Shown here: in pieces, positions 15,560 through 23,221 of the stretch
How positions within the stretch are numbered: the stretch's first letter is position 1
Layout: every line of letters starts with the position of its first letter
NCBI RefSeq assembly: GCF_023169945.1
Contig: NZ_AP025591.1
Span: 1,448,501 to 1,512,500, forward strand
DNA length: 64,000 bases
Origin: Anaeromyxobacter oryzae
Lineage (GTDB): Bacteria; Myxococcota; Myxococcia; Myxococcales; Anaeromyxobacteraceae
Reading direction: 5' to 3'
Made by a program: the position numbers and the translations under genes
The notes under the pieces: generated by a model
Database searches by the model: none
What the model was told of the DNA's origin: nothing
What the model saw: the letters and a program-made list of their open reading frames with translations, nothing else

Positions 15560-16936
15560 ATGATGTTTCGGGACAGGACGCAGGCGGGGCGGTTGCTCGC
15601 GGACGCGCTCGAGCCGTGGCGGACGCCGCGACCGGTCGTGCTGGGGCTCACGCGCGGAGGGGTGCCGGTCGCCGTGGAGGTGGCCCGCCGGCTCGGCGCC
15701 GAGCTCGACGTGCTCGTCGTGCGGAAGCTCGGGGCGCCGGGGCAGCCGGAGTACGCCGTCGGCGCCATCGCCGAGGGCGGGGCCGTCTACGTGAGCGGCG
15801 AGGCGCTGAGGGACCTCGGCCTCGGGGACGAGTGGGTGGCGGCGGCCTCGGAGCGCGAGACGATGGAGCTGGGGCGCCGCGTCCGCGCCTACCGGGGCGG
15901 CCGACCGCTGGTGGACCTCTCCGGGCGCACGGTCCTCGTGGTGGACGATGGCGTCGCGACGGGCGCCACCGCGCGGGCGGCGGCCCGGGCCGCGCGGCTG
16001 AACGGCGCGGCGCGCGTCGTGCTCGCGACGCCGGTCATCGCGGCGTTGACCGAGCCGGAGCTCCGCCCCGAGTTCGACGACATCGTCGCCGTCGAGCGGC
16101 CGGAGGCGTTCTTCGCCGTCGGCCAGTGGTACGAGCGCTTCGGCCAGGTGTCCGACGACGAGGTGATCGCGGCCCTGCGGCGGGGCCGCGGCGAGGTCGG
16201 CCCCGGCGAGCTGGCCGAGGCTGCCCATGCGGATCCGGATCCCGAGGAGGAGACCCTGGTGATCCCCTTCGAGGATTCCCGGCTCGGGCCGGGCGAGCTC
16301 GACGCCGACCTGGTCGTACCGGAGGACGCGAAGGGGCTCGTGCTGTTCGTGCACGGGAGCGGCTCGACGCGGCAGAGCCCGCGGAACCGGTTCGTGGCGC
16401 GCACGCTCCAGGAGGCGGGGCTCGCGACGGTGCTCTTCGATCTGCTCACGCCGGACGAGGCGGCGGAGGACGCGGTCACGCGCGAGCTCCGCTTCGACAT
16501 CCGGCTCCTCACGTCCCGGGTCGTCGCCGCTGCGCGCTGGGTCTCCGAGCTGCCTCGCACCCGCGCCGCCCTCCCGCTCGCCTTCTTCGGCGCGAGCACC
16601 GGCGCGGCCGCCGCCCTCGCCGCCGCCGCGGCGCTCCCGGAGCGCGTCGCCGCCGTCGTATCGCGCGGCGGCCGTCCCGATCTCGTGGACGTCGAGACCC
16701 TCCGGAGGGTCCGCGCGCCCGTCCTGCTCGTCGTCGGCGGCCGCGACCCGGAGGTGCTGCGCCTCAACCGCGGCGTCGTCCCGCACCTCGGCGCGGCCGA
16801 GCTCGTCGTCGTCCCGGGCGCGACGCACCTGTTCGAGGAGCCCGGCGCGCTCGGCGCGGTCGCGGAGCTGGCGGCGCGCTGGCTCGCGCGCCATTGCTGC
16901 GGTCGCCCTGCGACGGCCGCCGCGCCGCTCGCATGA
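15560..16936 (+). CDS. Phosphoribosyltransferase-alpha/beta hydrolase fusion
   Basis: A 458-residue two-domain cytoplasmic protein. Residues ~1-215 are a type I PRTase: L-T-R-G-G-V-P-V-A, V-V-R-K-L-G, and PRPP loop V-L-V-V-D-D-G-V-A-T-G-A-T. After an acidic linker, residues ~235-450 are a dienelactone-hydrolase-like fold with V-H-G-S-G-S, nucleophile elbow F-G-A-S-T-G-A-A, acid V-G-G-R-D-P and catalytic His G-A-T-H-L-F. All three triad residues are visible. The same domain pair occurs in the mycobacterial DosR regulon (Rv0571c type). The joint substrate is unknown. GGAGGG fixes the ATG at 15560 (a second ATG follows at once). It converges with the triple-Usp gene, 16 bp apart. Confidence 0.88.
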   Translation: MMFRDRTQAGRLLADALEPWRTPRPVVLGLTRGGVPVAVEVARRLGAELDVLVVRKLGAPGQPEYAVGAIAEGGAVYVSGEALRDLGLGDEWVAAASERETMELGRRVRAYRGGRPLVDLSGRTVLVVDDGVATGATARAAARAARLNGAARVVLATPVIAALTEPELRPEFDDIVAVERPEAFFAVGQWYERFGQVSDDEVIAALRRGRGEVGPGELAEAAHADPDPEEETLVIPFEDSRLGPGELDADLVVPEDAKGLVLFVHGSGSTRQSPRNRFVARTLQEAGLATVLFDLLTPDEAAEDAVTRELRFDIRLLTSRVVAAARWVSELPRTRAALPLAFFGASTGAAAALAAAAALPERVAAVVSRGGRPDLVDVETLRRVRAPVLLVVGGRDPEVLRLNRGVVPHLGAAELVVVPGATHLFEEPGALGAVAELAARWLARHCCGRPATAAAPLA

Positions 16937-16952
16937 CCTCGCGGGTGCCGGC

Positions 16953-18251
16953 TCACGCCGGCGGAGGACGGAGCACGAGCACCGGCTTCCGGGTCTCCGC
17001 CAGCAGCTCGAGCACCGTCGAGACCCGGAGGCGCGCCAGCCCCTGGTGACGCGAGGTCACGCAGATGACCTCGGCCCCGAGCCGCTCGGCGAGGTCGCGG
17101 ATGGCCGTCACCACCTGGCCGTGGACGACCTCCACCTCCGCGGAGATCCCGCGGTCGGCCGCGTCGGGCGGCACGAGGCTCCGCAGGTGCTCCGCGACGG
17201 CAGCGTCATCGCGCAGGCGCGCCTCGGAGGTCTCGCGCGGCGGCAGCACGTGCAGCACGTGCACCACGCCGCCGCGGGGCAGGAGCGCGAACGCGAACGG
17301 GACGGCCACGGCGGACTCCGGCGTCAGATCCGTCGCGACGAGCACGCGGCGCACCCGGTCCGTCCGCTCGGGCACGATGCCCTCCGAGGGCGTCGGGACG
17401 ACGGCGACGGCGGTCGGCGTCAGGCGGAGGACCGCGGTCGACACCGACCAGAGCCGGGCCGGACCGCGGCGGTGGTGCGTCCCGAGAACGAGGAGATCCG
17501 CGCGCTCCTGCCGCGCGAGCGCGACGAGCGGGTCGGCGACGGGCCCCGCGCCCGCGGGCAGCAGCCGGATCGTGTGCGACCCGAACCCGGGGAACGGACC
17601 GACGAGCGTGCCCATGTCCCGCGCGAGCAGGCGCTCCGCCTCCAGGACGTCGCGCTCCGGCGCGCCCTCGAGCCCGTACCGGTCCAGCAACGCGCGCTCG
17701 TCGTGGACGTGCGCGAACACGACGTCGCACGGCCCCGCGGCGGCGAGGGAGCGCGTCCAGCGGATCGCCGCGGCCGCGCTCACGCTCTCGTCCACGCCGA
17801 CCACGACGCGCAGCGCCCGCTCCCCTCGCGCCCAGGCCTCGAACGGCGCCGCGTCGCGGACGACGAGGACCGGCACCGGCGCCTCGAACGCGATCCGCTC
17901 GGACGTGCCGCCCACGCGGAACCTCGACGAGTCCCCGCGGCCCTTCGACGAGACCACGATGAGCGTCGCGTGCTCGGCGCGGGCGAGCGAGGCGAGCGCG
18001 TCGTGCGGGCTCCCCTCGAGCACGGCATGGCGCACGACGACGCCGCCTGGCGCCGGCGCGGTCTCCTGGTCGAGGCGGTCGCGGACGGCGGTCTCCAGCT
18101 GCTCCCGGGCCTGCGCGTCGAGGAGCGCGAACGACTCGCCCACGACGTGCGCGATCCAGAGCGGCCGCTGCGTCGCGGCGGCGATCGCCGCGGCGGCGGC
18201 GATGCCGGGGCGCGAACGCTCCGAGAGATCGGTCCCGCAGATGACGGTCAT
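16953..18251 (-). CDS. Universal stress protein with three tandem UspA domains
   Basis: A 432-residue protein made of three UspA-like domains: about 1-150, 155-292 and 300-432. Each opens with a V-x-x-x-T/V-D-L/E strand and closes with P-V-L-V-L/V-R or P-T-A-V-A-V-V-P. Domain 1 keeps a degenerate nucleotide loop (S-S-K-G-R-G-D-S-S-R-F-R-V-G-G-T). Domains 2 and 3 have G-T-H-H-R-R-G-P-A-R-L-W-S-V-S and S-R-H-Q-G-L-A-R-L-R-V-S, without the canonical final G-S. So probably at most one site binds ATP. Tandem pairs are common; three in one chain is rare. ATG 18251 has GAGGGC nearby. A long upstream region (18252-18605) separates it from the divergent PPOx-like gene. Confidence 0.88.
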   Translation of the reverse strand: MTVICGTDLSERSRPGIAAAAAIAAATQRPLWIAHVVGESFALLDAQAREQLETAVRDRLDQETAPAPGGVVVRHAVLEGSPHDALASLARAEHATLIVVSSKGRGDSSRFRVGGTSERIAFEAPVPVLVVRDAAPFEAWARGERALRVVVGVDESVSAAAAIRWTRSLAAAGPCDVVFAHVHDERALLDRYGLEGAPERDVLEAERLLARDMGTLVGPFPGFGSHTIRLLPAGAGPVADPLVALARQERADLLVLGTHHRRGPARLWSVSTAVLRLTPTAVAVVPTPSEGIVPERTDRVRRVLVATDLTPESAVAVPFAFALLPRGGVVHVLHVLPPRETSEARLRDDAAVAEHLRSLVPPDAADRGISAEVEVVHGQVVTAIRDLAERLGAEVICVTSRHQGLARLRVSTVLELLAETRKPVLVLRPPPA

Positions 18252-18332
18252 GGCGCCCTCCGCCGTCGATCGCTGCGACCTCCGGCCGCGCGCGTACCGC
18301 GGTCCGGGCCGCGCGGATCGAGACGCTCCATG

Positions 18333-18382
18333 ATCGCAGCGGCGCCCGGCTCTCCCCCGAGGATTGCGGGGCGCTCCGGAAG
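18333..18382 (-). promoter_or_regulatory. Candidate stress promoter of the triple-Usp gene
   Basis: Read leftward, CTTCCGGAGCGCCCCGCAAT starts at 18382 and TGCGAT lies at 18338-18333, 44 bases on, like the 46-47 bases at the ppsA and HPF genes. This predicts a leader of about 75 bases before ATG 18251. Confidence 0.4.
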
Positions 18383-18494
18383 GCGCGCCTCGCGGGGCGA
18401 CCGCGGGATCGCACGGGCGCCAGCGCGGTCGCCTCCTCGACCGGACCGGCACCGGAGCTCCGTCGTGCGCGCGGGCGCGCCGTGCGACGAACGC

Positions 18495-18542
18495 CGCACC
18501 CCGGTTGGCCGGCGGCGAGCGCGTCACCACCCGGGGTAGCGT
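18495..18542 (+). promoter_or_regulatory. Candidate stress promoter of the PPOx-like gene
   Basis: GCACCCCGGTTGG (18496-18508) followed 28 bases later by TAGCGT (18537-18542) in the -10 position. Only the right half of the shared box is conserved, so this is one of the weaker members. Confidence 0.3.
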
Positions 18543-18605
18543 CTGACGGACGTGGGAGACAGGTCGCCGCGAGGCGCTGCGCCGTCCACCTCGGGGGAGG
18601 TTCCG

Positions 18606-19145
18606 ATGAACCGGGAATCGAAGCGGCTCGTGCTGGATCTGCTCGCGGCCGGCGAGGTCATGACGCTCGCGACGATCCGGCCGGACGGGTACCCGCAGGC
18701 GACCACCGTCGCGTACGCGAACGACGGGCTCACGCTGTACTTCGCGTGCGACCGGGGGTGCCAGAAGCTCCGGAACCTCGCGCGGTCGGGGAAGGTGTCG
18801 CTCACGATCAACCGCGAGGAGCGGGACTGGAAGCGCATCCAGGGGCTCTCGATGGGCGCGGACGCGGAGCTCGCGGGTCCAGCCGAGCGCCGGCGCGCCC
18901 TGGCGCTCCTGGCTCGCAAGTTCCCGCCGATGAGCACCCTCACCGCGGCCGAGCTCGCAGCCTCCGCCGTGGTGAAGGTCACGCCGAAGGTGATCTCCCT
19001 CATCGACTACACGAAGGGCTTCGGGCACTCGGAGCTCATCGACCTGAGCGCCGGCAGAGCGCCGCGCCGCCGCGTGCGGGTCGCCGCCGCCGCAGCACCG
19101 CACGGCCGAGGCCGGGGCAGCCTCCGGGTGACCGCCGAACGCTAA
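18606..19145 (+). CDS. Pyridoxamine 5'-phosphate oxidase-family flavin protein
   Basis: A 179-residue protein with a split-barrel FMN/F420-binding fold. M-T-L-A-T-I-R-P-D-G-Y-P-Q-A-T-T-V opens the barrel, followed by L-Y-F-A-C-D-R-G-C-Q-K-L-R-N-L, K-V-S-L-T-I-N, and a later V-V-K-V-T-P-K-V-I-S-L-I-D-Y strand. The length and composition fit general stress or nitroreductase-like PPOx proteins rather than PdxH itself. The last 20 residues are basic and low complexity. GGGGGAGG precedes ATG 18606. The stop codon overlaps the stop of the convergent pncB gene (19142-19145). Confidence 0.82.
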   Translation: MNRESKRLVLDLLAAGEVMTLATIRPDGYPQATTVAYANDGLTLYFACDRGCQKLRNLARSGKVSLTINREERDWKRIQGLSMGADAELAGPAERRRALALLARKFPPMSTLTAAELAASAVVKVTPKVISLIDYTKGFGHSELIDLSAGRAPRRRVRVAAAAAPHGRGRGSLRVTAER

Positions 19146-20500
19146 CGGCGGAGGAGCTCCGCGGCGACCGCGTCGCGCCAGGCGGCGAGGGTCGCGCTCA
19201 CCTCCACGGGATAGGCCGGATCCGCCGGCTCGAGCACCCGGATCCGCGGGGGGAGGAGGTCGCGCTCCGCGCGCGCGTACGCCCGCACCGCGTCGAGGCG
19301 CGTCGGCGGCGCGACGCGCGTGCCGCCTCGCATCACCACCGAGAGCAGTGGCCGGCCGGGCAGCGCCTCGTCGTGAACCGCGATCACGTCACCCTCGGCA
19401 CGGCCGTCCCGCTCTCGCCGGAAGACCTGCTTCCGGCCCGGCAGGAGCGCCTTGCCGGTCGAGAGCTTGATCCGGCCGCGGCCCGCGTACGACACGAGCT
19501 TGTACGCCATGTCCAGGCTCGGCGCGTCCTCCGACACGCCCATCGCCGTGCCCACGCCGAACGCGGCGATGGGCGCCCCCTCGCGAACGAGCCGCGCGAT
19601 GACGTCCTCGTCGAGGCCGCCGCTCGCGAAGATCGCGACATGGGGGAGGCCGGCCTCGTCGAGGACCCGGCGCGCCTCGCGGGAGAGCTCCAGCAGGTCG
19701 CCGGAGTCGAGCCGGACGCCGCGGACCTGGAACGCCGGCCCGAGCTCGCGCGAGAGCGCCACCACGTCCCGCACGCCACCGAGCGTGTCGTACGTGTCCA
19801 CCAGCAGGATCGTCCGGGGGTAGATGCGCGCGAACGCCCGGAACGCCTCGAGCTGCGTCGCGTGGACCTGGACGAAGCTGTGCGCCATCGTCCCGGCGAC
19901 CGGCATCCCGTGGAGGAGGCCGGCGAGGAGGTTCGACGTCGAGTCGATCCCCGCGACGTACGCCGCCCGCGCGACCTTGATGCCCGCGTCCGCGCCCGGC
20001 ATGCGGCGGACCCCGAAGTCGACCACCGTCCTCCCGGCCGCGGCGGTCACGATCCGCGCCGCCTTGGACGCCGCGACCGTCTGGACGTGCACCTGGTTCA
20101 TCAGCGCGGTCTCGACGAGCTGCGCGTGCGGGAGCGGCGCCACGACCTCGAGGAGGGGCTCGCCGCCGAAGACGGGCGTCCCCTCGGGGACGGCGTGGAC
20201 GTCACCCGCGAAGCGGAACGCGGCGAGCCAGTCGAGCAGCCGCGGCGAGAACAGCCGGAGGGAGCGGAGGTAGTCGAGCGCCTCCGGCGTGAAGCGCAGG
20301 CCTTCCAGCAAGGACAGCACGTCGTCGAGCCCGCACGCGACGAGGTAGTTCCGCCGCCTCGGCAGCCGGCGGACGAACAGGCTGAAGACCGCCTCCTCCT
20401 CGAGCCCCTCCGCCAGGTACGCGTCGATCATCGTGAGCTCGTAAAGATCCGTGAGCAGCGCGACGTTGCCGTCGTCCACCCATCTGCCTGCGACCGTCAT
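19142..20500 (-). CDS. pncB: Nicotinate phosphoribosyltransferase
   Basis: A 452-residue protein. It condenses nicotinate with PRPP (ATP-assisted) to nicotinate mononucleotide in the NAD salvage pathway. Family segments seen: L-L-T-D-L-Y-E-L-T-M near the N terminus, V-D-F-G-V-R-R, G-T-M-A-H-S-F-V-Q (catalytic His region), L-V-D-T-Y-D-T, V-R-L-D-S-G-D-L and the phosphate-binding F-G-V-G-T. Two ATGs are two codons apart; GGAGG lies seven bases before the one at 20500 but abuts the one at 20506, so 20500 is chosen. A pncB of this type is also part of the mycobacterial DosR set. It is divergent from the M50 protease gene. Confidence 0.92.
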   Translation of the reverse strand: MTVAGRWVDDGNVALLTDLYELTMIDAYLAEGLEEEAVFSLFVRRLPRRRNYLVACGLDDVLSLLEGLRFTPEALDYLRSLRLFSPRLLDWLAAFRFAGDVHAVPEGTPVFGGEPLLEVVAPLPHAQLVETALMNQVHVQTVAASKAARIVTAAAGRTVVDFGVRRMPGADAGIKVARAAYVAGIDSTSNLLAGLLHGMPVAGTMAHSFVQVHATQLEAFRAFARIYPRTILLVDTYDTLGGVRDVVALSRELGPAFQVRGVRLDSGDLLELSREARRVLDEAGLPHVAIFASGGLDEDVIARLVREGAPIAAFGVGTAMGVSEDAPSLDMAYKLVSYAGRGRIKLSTGKALLPGRKQVFRRERDGRAEGDVIAVHDEALPGRPLLSVVMRGGTRVAPPTRLDAVRAYARAERDLLPPRIRVLEPADPAYPVEVSATLAAWRDAVAAELLRR

Positions 20501-20547
20501 CCGCATTCCTCCGCCGCACCCGGAGCGACGTGCGCGATGCTGGACGC

Positions 20548-20599
20548 CCTCCGGGGGCGCCCCGGTTCGCCGCGCGCATCCCCCGCGGCTTCGACGGAT
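20548..20599 (+). promoter_or_regulatory. Possible stress promoter of the M50 protease gene
   Basis: CCTCCGGGGGCGCCCCGGTT (20548-20567) matches the shared box at both ends. The expected -10 position, 46 bases on, reads ACGGAT (20594-20599), a poor -10. The box is itself nearly palindromic and lies between divergent genes, so it could serve pncB too. Confidence 0.3.
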
Positions 20600-20643
20600 G
20601 CTCGGGTCGGGCGCGGCGTCGGGCCGGGCCCGCGTGCGAGGCG

Positions 20644-21789
20644 ATGGGCTCGAGGACGACCTTCCGCGTGGCGACCATCGGCGGGATCCCGATCCGGATC
20701 CACGTGACGTTCCTCATCGTCCTCCCGTTCCTCGCGTTCTCGTTCGGCCAGAGCTTCGTGGGCGCCGCGCGGCTCGCCGGCATCCCGCCGGAGCGCCTCG
20801 GCGGTCCACCGTGGGCGTGGGGCCTCGCGCTCGCGGTGGCGCTCTTCGCCTCGGTGCTGGTCCACGAGCTCGCCCACTCCCTCTACGCCGTCCGCCGGGG
20901 CGGCAAGGTCCGCGGCATCACCCTGCTCATGATCGGCGGCGTCTCGGAGCTCGCGGCACCTCCGCGGAGCGAGGCGCTGATGGCGCTCGCCGGGCCGGCG
21001 ACGAGCCTGGCGCTCGGCGGCGCGTTCATCGGCGTCGCGCGGCTGTTCCGGGGCGAGCTCCCGAACGTGAGCTTCGCCGTCTTCTACCTCGGGCAGCTCA
21101 ACCTCTGGCTGGGCGCGTTCAACCTCCTGCCCGCGTTTCCGATGGACGGCGGCCGGGTGCTCCGGGGCGCGCTGACGCGAAGGATGGGGCCGGTCCGCGC
21201 CACGCGCATCGCCGCGAGGTTCGGCCGCGGCTTCGCCGTCGTGTTCGCCATGCTCGGCTTCCTGACGGCCAACGTCCTGCTCCTGCTCGTCTCGTTCGTC
21301 GTCTACGCCGGGGCGGAAGGAGAGGCCCGCGACGTGGAGCTCCGCGCCGCGCTGGGCGACCTGCGGGTCGGCGACGTCGCGAGCCCGCTCACGAGCGAGC
21401 TCGGGGCCGGCGACACGCTCCTCGCCGTCGCCGACCGCATGCGCCGCGAGCGGAGGACGGCGTACCCGGTCGTCGGCGAAGGACGCGTCGTGGGCATCGT
21501 CACCGCGCACGCCGTGAGGCGCGTCCCCGCGGAGCGGCGCGGGGACGTCCTCGCGGGAGAGGTCGCGCGGGAGGCGACCCTCGCCGCCGCGAGCGACAGG
21601 GTCGTGGACGCGCTCCACGTCCTCGGACGGCCCGGCGCACCCGAGCTCGTCGTCGTCGTCGACGGCGGGCGGCCGGTCGGCACGCTGTCGCAGCTCGACG
21701 TCGAGCGGGCGATCGAGCTCCGCGAGCTCGAGCCTCCACCGGTCGCTGGAGCGGCCCCGCACGATGCGCCCTTCACCAGGCGTGCGTGA
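20644..21789 (+). CDS. Site-2-type intramembrane metalloprotease (M50) with CBS pair
   Basis: A 381-residue polytopic protein. Zinc-binding H-E-L-A-H lies in the third hydrophobic stretch (~77-81), and the second motif L-L-P-A-F-P-M-D-G-G at ~168 supplies the Asp ligand. About five to six membrane segments span 20-225. The C-terminal ~130 residues form two CBS motifs (D-V-A-S-P-L...A-Y-P-V-V-G-E-G-R-V-V-G-I-V-T, and the weaker E-L-V-V-V-V-D-G-G-R-P-V-G-T-L). CBS pairs bind adenosine nucleotides, so proteolysis may respond to energy state. M50/CBS proteins also occur beside Usp genes in mycobacterial dormancy regulons. ATG 20644 has a weak GAGG; the longer in-frame reading from 20530 lacks protein-like composition. 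Confidence 0.88.
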   Translation: MGSRTTFRVATIGGIPIRIHVTFLIVLPFLAFSFGQSFVGAARLAGIPPERLGGPPWAWGLALAVALFASVLVHELAHSLYAVRRGGKVRGITLLMIGGVSELAAPPRSEALMALAGPATSLALGGAFIGVARLFRGELPNVSFAVFYLGQLNLWLGAFNLLPAFPMDGGRVLRGALTRRMGPVRATRIAARFGRGFAVVFAMLGFLTANVLLLLVSFVVYAGAEGEARDVELRAALGDLRVGDVASPLTSELGAGDTLLAVADRMRRERRTAYPVVGEGRVVGIVTAHAVRRVPAERRGDVLAGEVAREATLAAASDRVVDALHVLGRPGAPELVVVVDGGRPVGTLSQLDVERAIELRELEPPPVAGAAPHDAPFTRRA

Positions 21790-22003
21790 GCATGCCGAGC
21801 GCCATCCAGAGCGCCACGGCGATGCCGATCACGCCGACCACGAGGCGGAGGCGCACGGCGCGGAGCTCCCGCCCCGCCGCCGGGCGGTGAGCGGCCATGC
21901 TGCCGGCCAGCCCGTCCCACAGCAGGACGGCGGACGCGATCACCACGAACACGGCGATGGCGCCTGCGAGGATGCGGCTCAAGGTCGAGGCCGCGGCGAG
22001 CAC
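21773..22003 (-). CDS. Small two-helix membrane protein
   Basis: A 76-residue protein beginning with GTG 22003. It has two hydrophobic segments, residues ~10-30 (ILAGAIAVFVVIASAVLLW) and ~53-72 (LVVGVIGIAVALWMALGML), joined by a basic loop. GGAGG lies 11 bases upstream, slightly far. The reading frame is open further upstream to 22147, but that part is Arg/Gly-rich and not protein-like. Its 3' end overlaps the convergent protease gene by 17 bases. The family is unknown. Confidence 0.55.
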   Translation of the reverse strand: MLAAASTLSRILAGAIAVFVVIASAVLLWDGLAGSMAAHRPAAGRELRAVRLRLVVGVIGIAVALWMALGMLTHAW

Positions 22004-22106
22004 GCCTGGATTGTCCTCCCGTGGGGCGACGGGAGCGTCGCCCACGGCGGGGTGGCCCCGACGCCGCCCGGGGCGCGCGCGGGCCGCCCCTCCACGGCGA
22101 CCCGGT

Positions 22107-22910
22107 TCAGACCTGCAGCACCACGCTCGCCCGGACGGTCCCGTCACGCGGCGTGATGGACGGCTCCCGGAACGTGATGGCCTCGACCGGCTCTCGCGCG
22201 CGCGTCACGAGGGAACCCCGCACGTTCGCGACGATCCGACCCTCGGAGAGGTAGACGATGTCGTGCTCGGAGATCCGGGCCCCGGCGTGCTCCGACCGGA
22301 GCACCAGCTGCCGTACCCACTCCCCGAGCAGCGCCTCGCGGTCCGGCGCCGCGATCGCGACCTCCTCGCTCCAGGCTGCGCCGGCGCCGTCCGACGCGCG
22401 CCCGAAGACCTCCGCGGCAGCGCGGCCAGCCTCGACGAAGAGCTCCGGGATCGAGGGGGCGAGCACGGAGATGCGCCGGCGCCCGGGGGTCTCCTCGACC
22501 GAATGGCTCACCCGCGGCTCGGGCCGCGGCCGTGGCGGCGAGATCGTGTCGGGGCGAGGACGGTCGTCGGTCGGTCCGTCCGGGGCGGTCACCGCCGGCG
22601 GGGGCGCGGGCTCCGCCGCCGGGCCCGGGGCTCGAGGCGCCCACGCCCTGGCGTCCGCCCAGCGACGCCGCCGCTGGAACCGCAGGCACTGCGTGCAGGT
22701 CCAGCTGGTCCAGTCGCCTCGCGCCGCGAGGGCCAGGCATGCGTCGTAACGCCGACAACCCAGGAACCGGTGGTCCTCGACCCGCTCTTCCGTGAGTTGC
22801 TCGAACAATGGAGCGGGACCGAGCGCGCGCACGACCACCTCCGAGCATCCGGTTGACGCAATGATCGCGCCGGGAGGAGGTTCGCCACGATTCGAGCCTT
22901 CCCCGGCCAT
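22107..22910 (-). CDS. Archease-like domain fused to an N-terminal Cys-rich domain
   Basis: A 267-residue protein. Residues ~145-267 follow the archease pattern: I-S-V-L-A-P-S-I-P-E-L-F-V-E-A-G, L-L-G-E-W-V-R-Q-L-V, I-V-A-N-V-R-G, P-V-E-A-I-T-F and a final V-V-L-Q-V. True archeases activate the RNA ligase RtcB. Here the metal-binding E-H-T-A-D start is E-E-T-P-G, so the key Asp is absent. Residues 22-75 hold five Cys (22, 52, 58, 72, 75), including C-R-R-Y-D-A-C and C-T-Q-C, a possible metal site. A Pro-rich linker (~90-135) joins the two. ATG 22910 follows GGAGGGGG. No rtcB lies in the window. Confidence 0.68.
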   Translation of the reverse strand: MAGEGSNRGEPPPGAIIASTGCSEVVVRALGPAPLFEQLTEERVEDHRFLGCRRYDACLALAARGDWTSWTCTQCLRFQRRRRWADARAWAPRAPGPAAEPAPPPAVTAPDGPTDDRPRPDTISPPRPRPEPRVSHSVEETPGRRRISVLAPSIPELFVEAGRAAAEVFGRASDGAGAAWSEEVAIAAPDREALLGEWVRQLVLRSEHAGARISEHDIVYLSEGRIVANVRGSLVTRAREPVEAITFREPSITPRDGTVRASVVLQV

Positions 22911-23221
22911 TGCATCCCCCTCCGTCGCGAGAACCCTGCGCGGTCGCGCGTCGAGCCGGCAAGGCGTGCGCAGGCTGCCGCCCTTGCCCCCGCCCCGGCG
23001 CCGCTCCAGCGCGCGGGCCACGTACCCCGGCGGAGGCGAGCGAGCACGTGACCGCGCGCGCTGGCGCGGCCCCGGGAGAGAGCCTGGTGACGAGCGCGTG
23101 GGCGGGCGCCCGCCCCGGCCGCGGGACGCGCTCTCGGCCGGGCACCACCCTCCGGAGTTCCCCGGGTGACGCGGCGGAGCGTCCCGCGCCCGACGCTACG
23201 ATCTCCTCGCGGGAGGTGACC
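22911..23221. other. 311-bp divergent intergenic region
   Basis: It lies between the archease-like and HPF-like genes. There is no gene I can support in it. The right end carries the candidate stress promoter at 23149-23202. The rest is very GC-rich, with several partial inverted repeats but no clear hairpin followed by T residues. Confidence 0.6.
23149..23202 (+). promoter_or_regulatory. Candidate stress promoter of the HPF-uspA operon
   Basis: The box CCTCCGGAGTTCCCCGGGTG (23149-23168) matches the ppsA box at 16 of 20 positions. TACGAT follows at 23197-23202, with spacing one base longer than at ppsA. The predicted start is near 23209, with the box centred near -51, leaving a ~13-base leader that includes GGGAGG. 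Confidence 0.5.

Larger units (their letters stand above)
18252..18605. other. 354-bp divergent intergenic region
   Basis: It lies between the triple-Usp gene (left) and the PPOx-like gene (right). It holds no convincing gene on either strand. It contains two candidate promoters, one per direction, of the type shared by stress genes here: a leftward box at 18373-18382 and a rightward box at 18495-18508. Confidence 0.6.

Noticed and set aside
16947-16962. GCCGGC-TCAC-GCCGGC stem between the PRTase-hydrolase and triple-Usp genes as a terminator
   Set aside because: Six-base stem, no T-run, and it overlaps a stop codon; such stems are expected by chance at this base composition.
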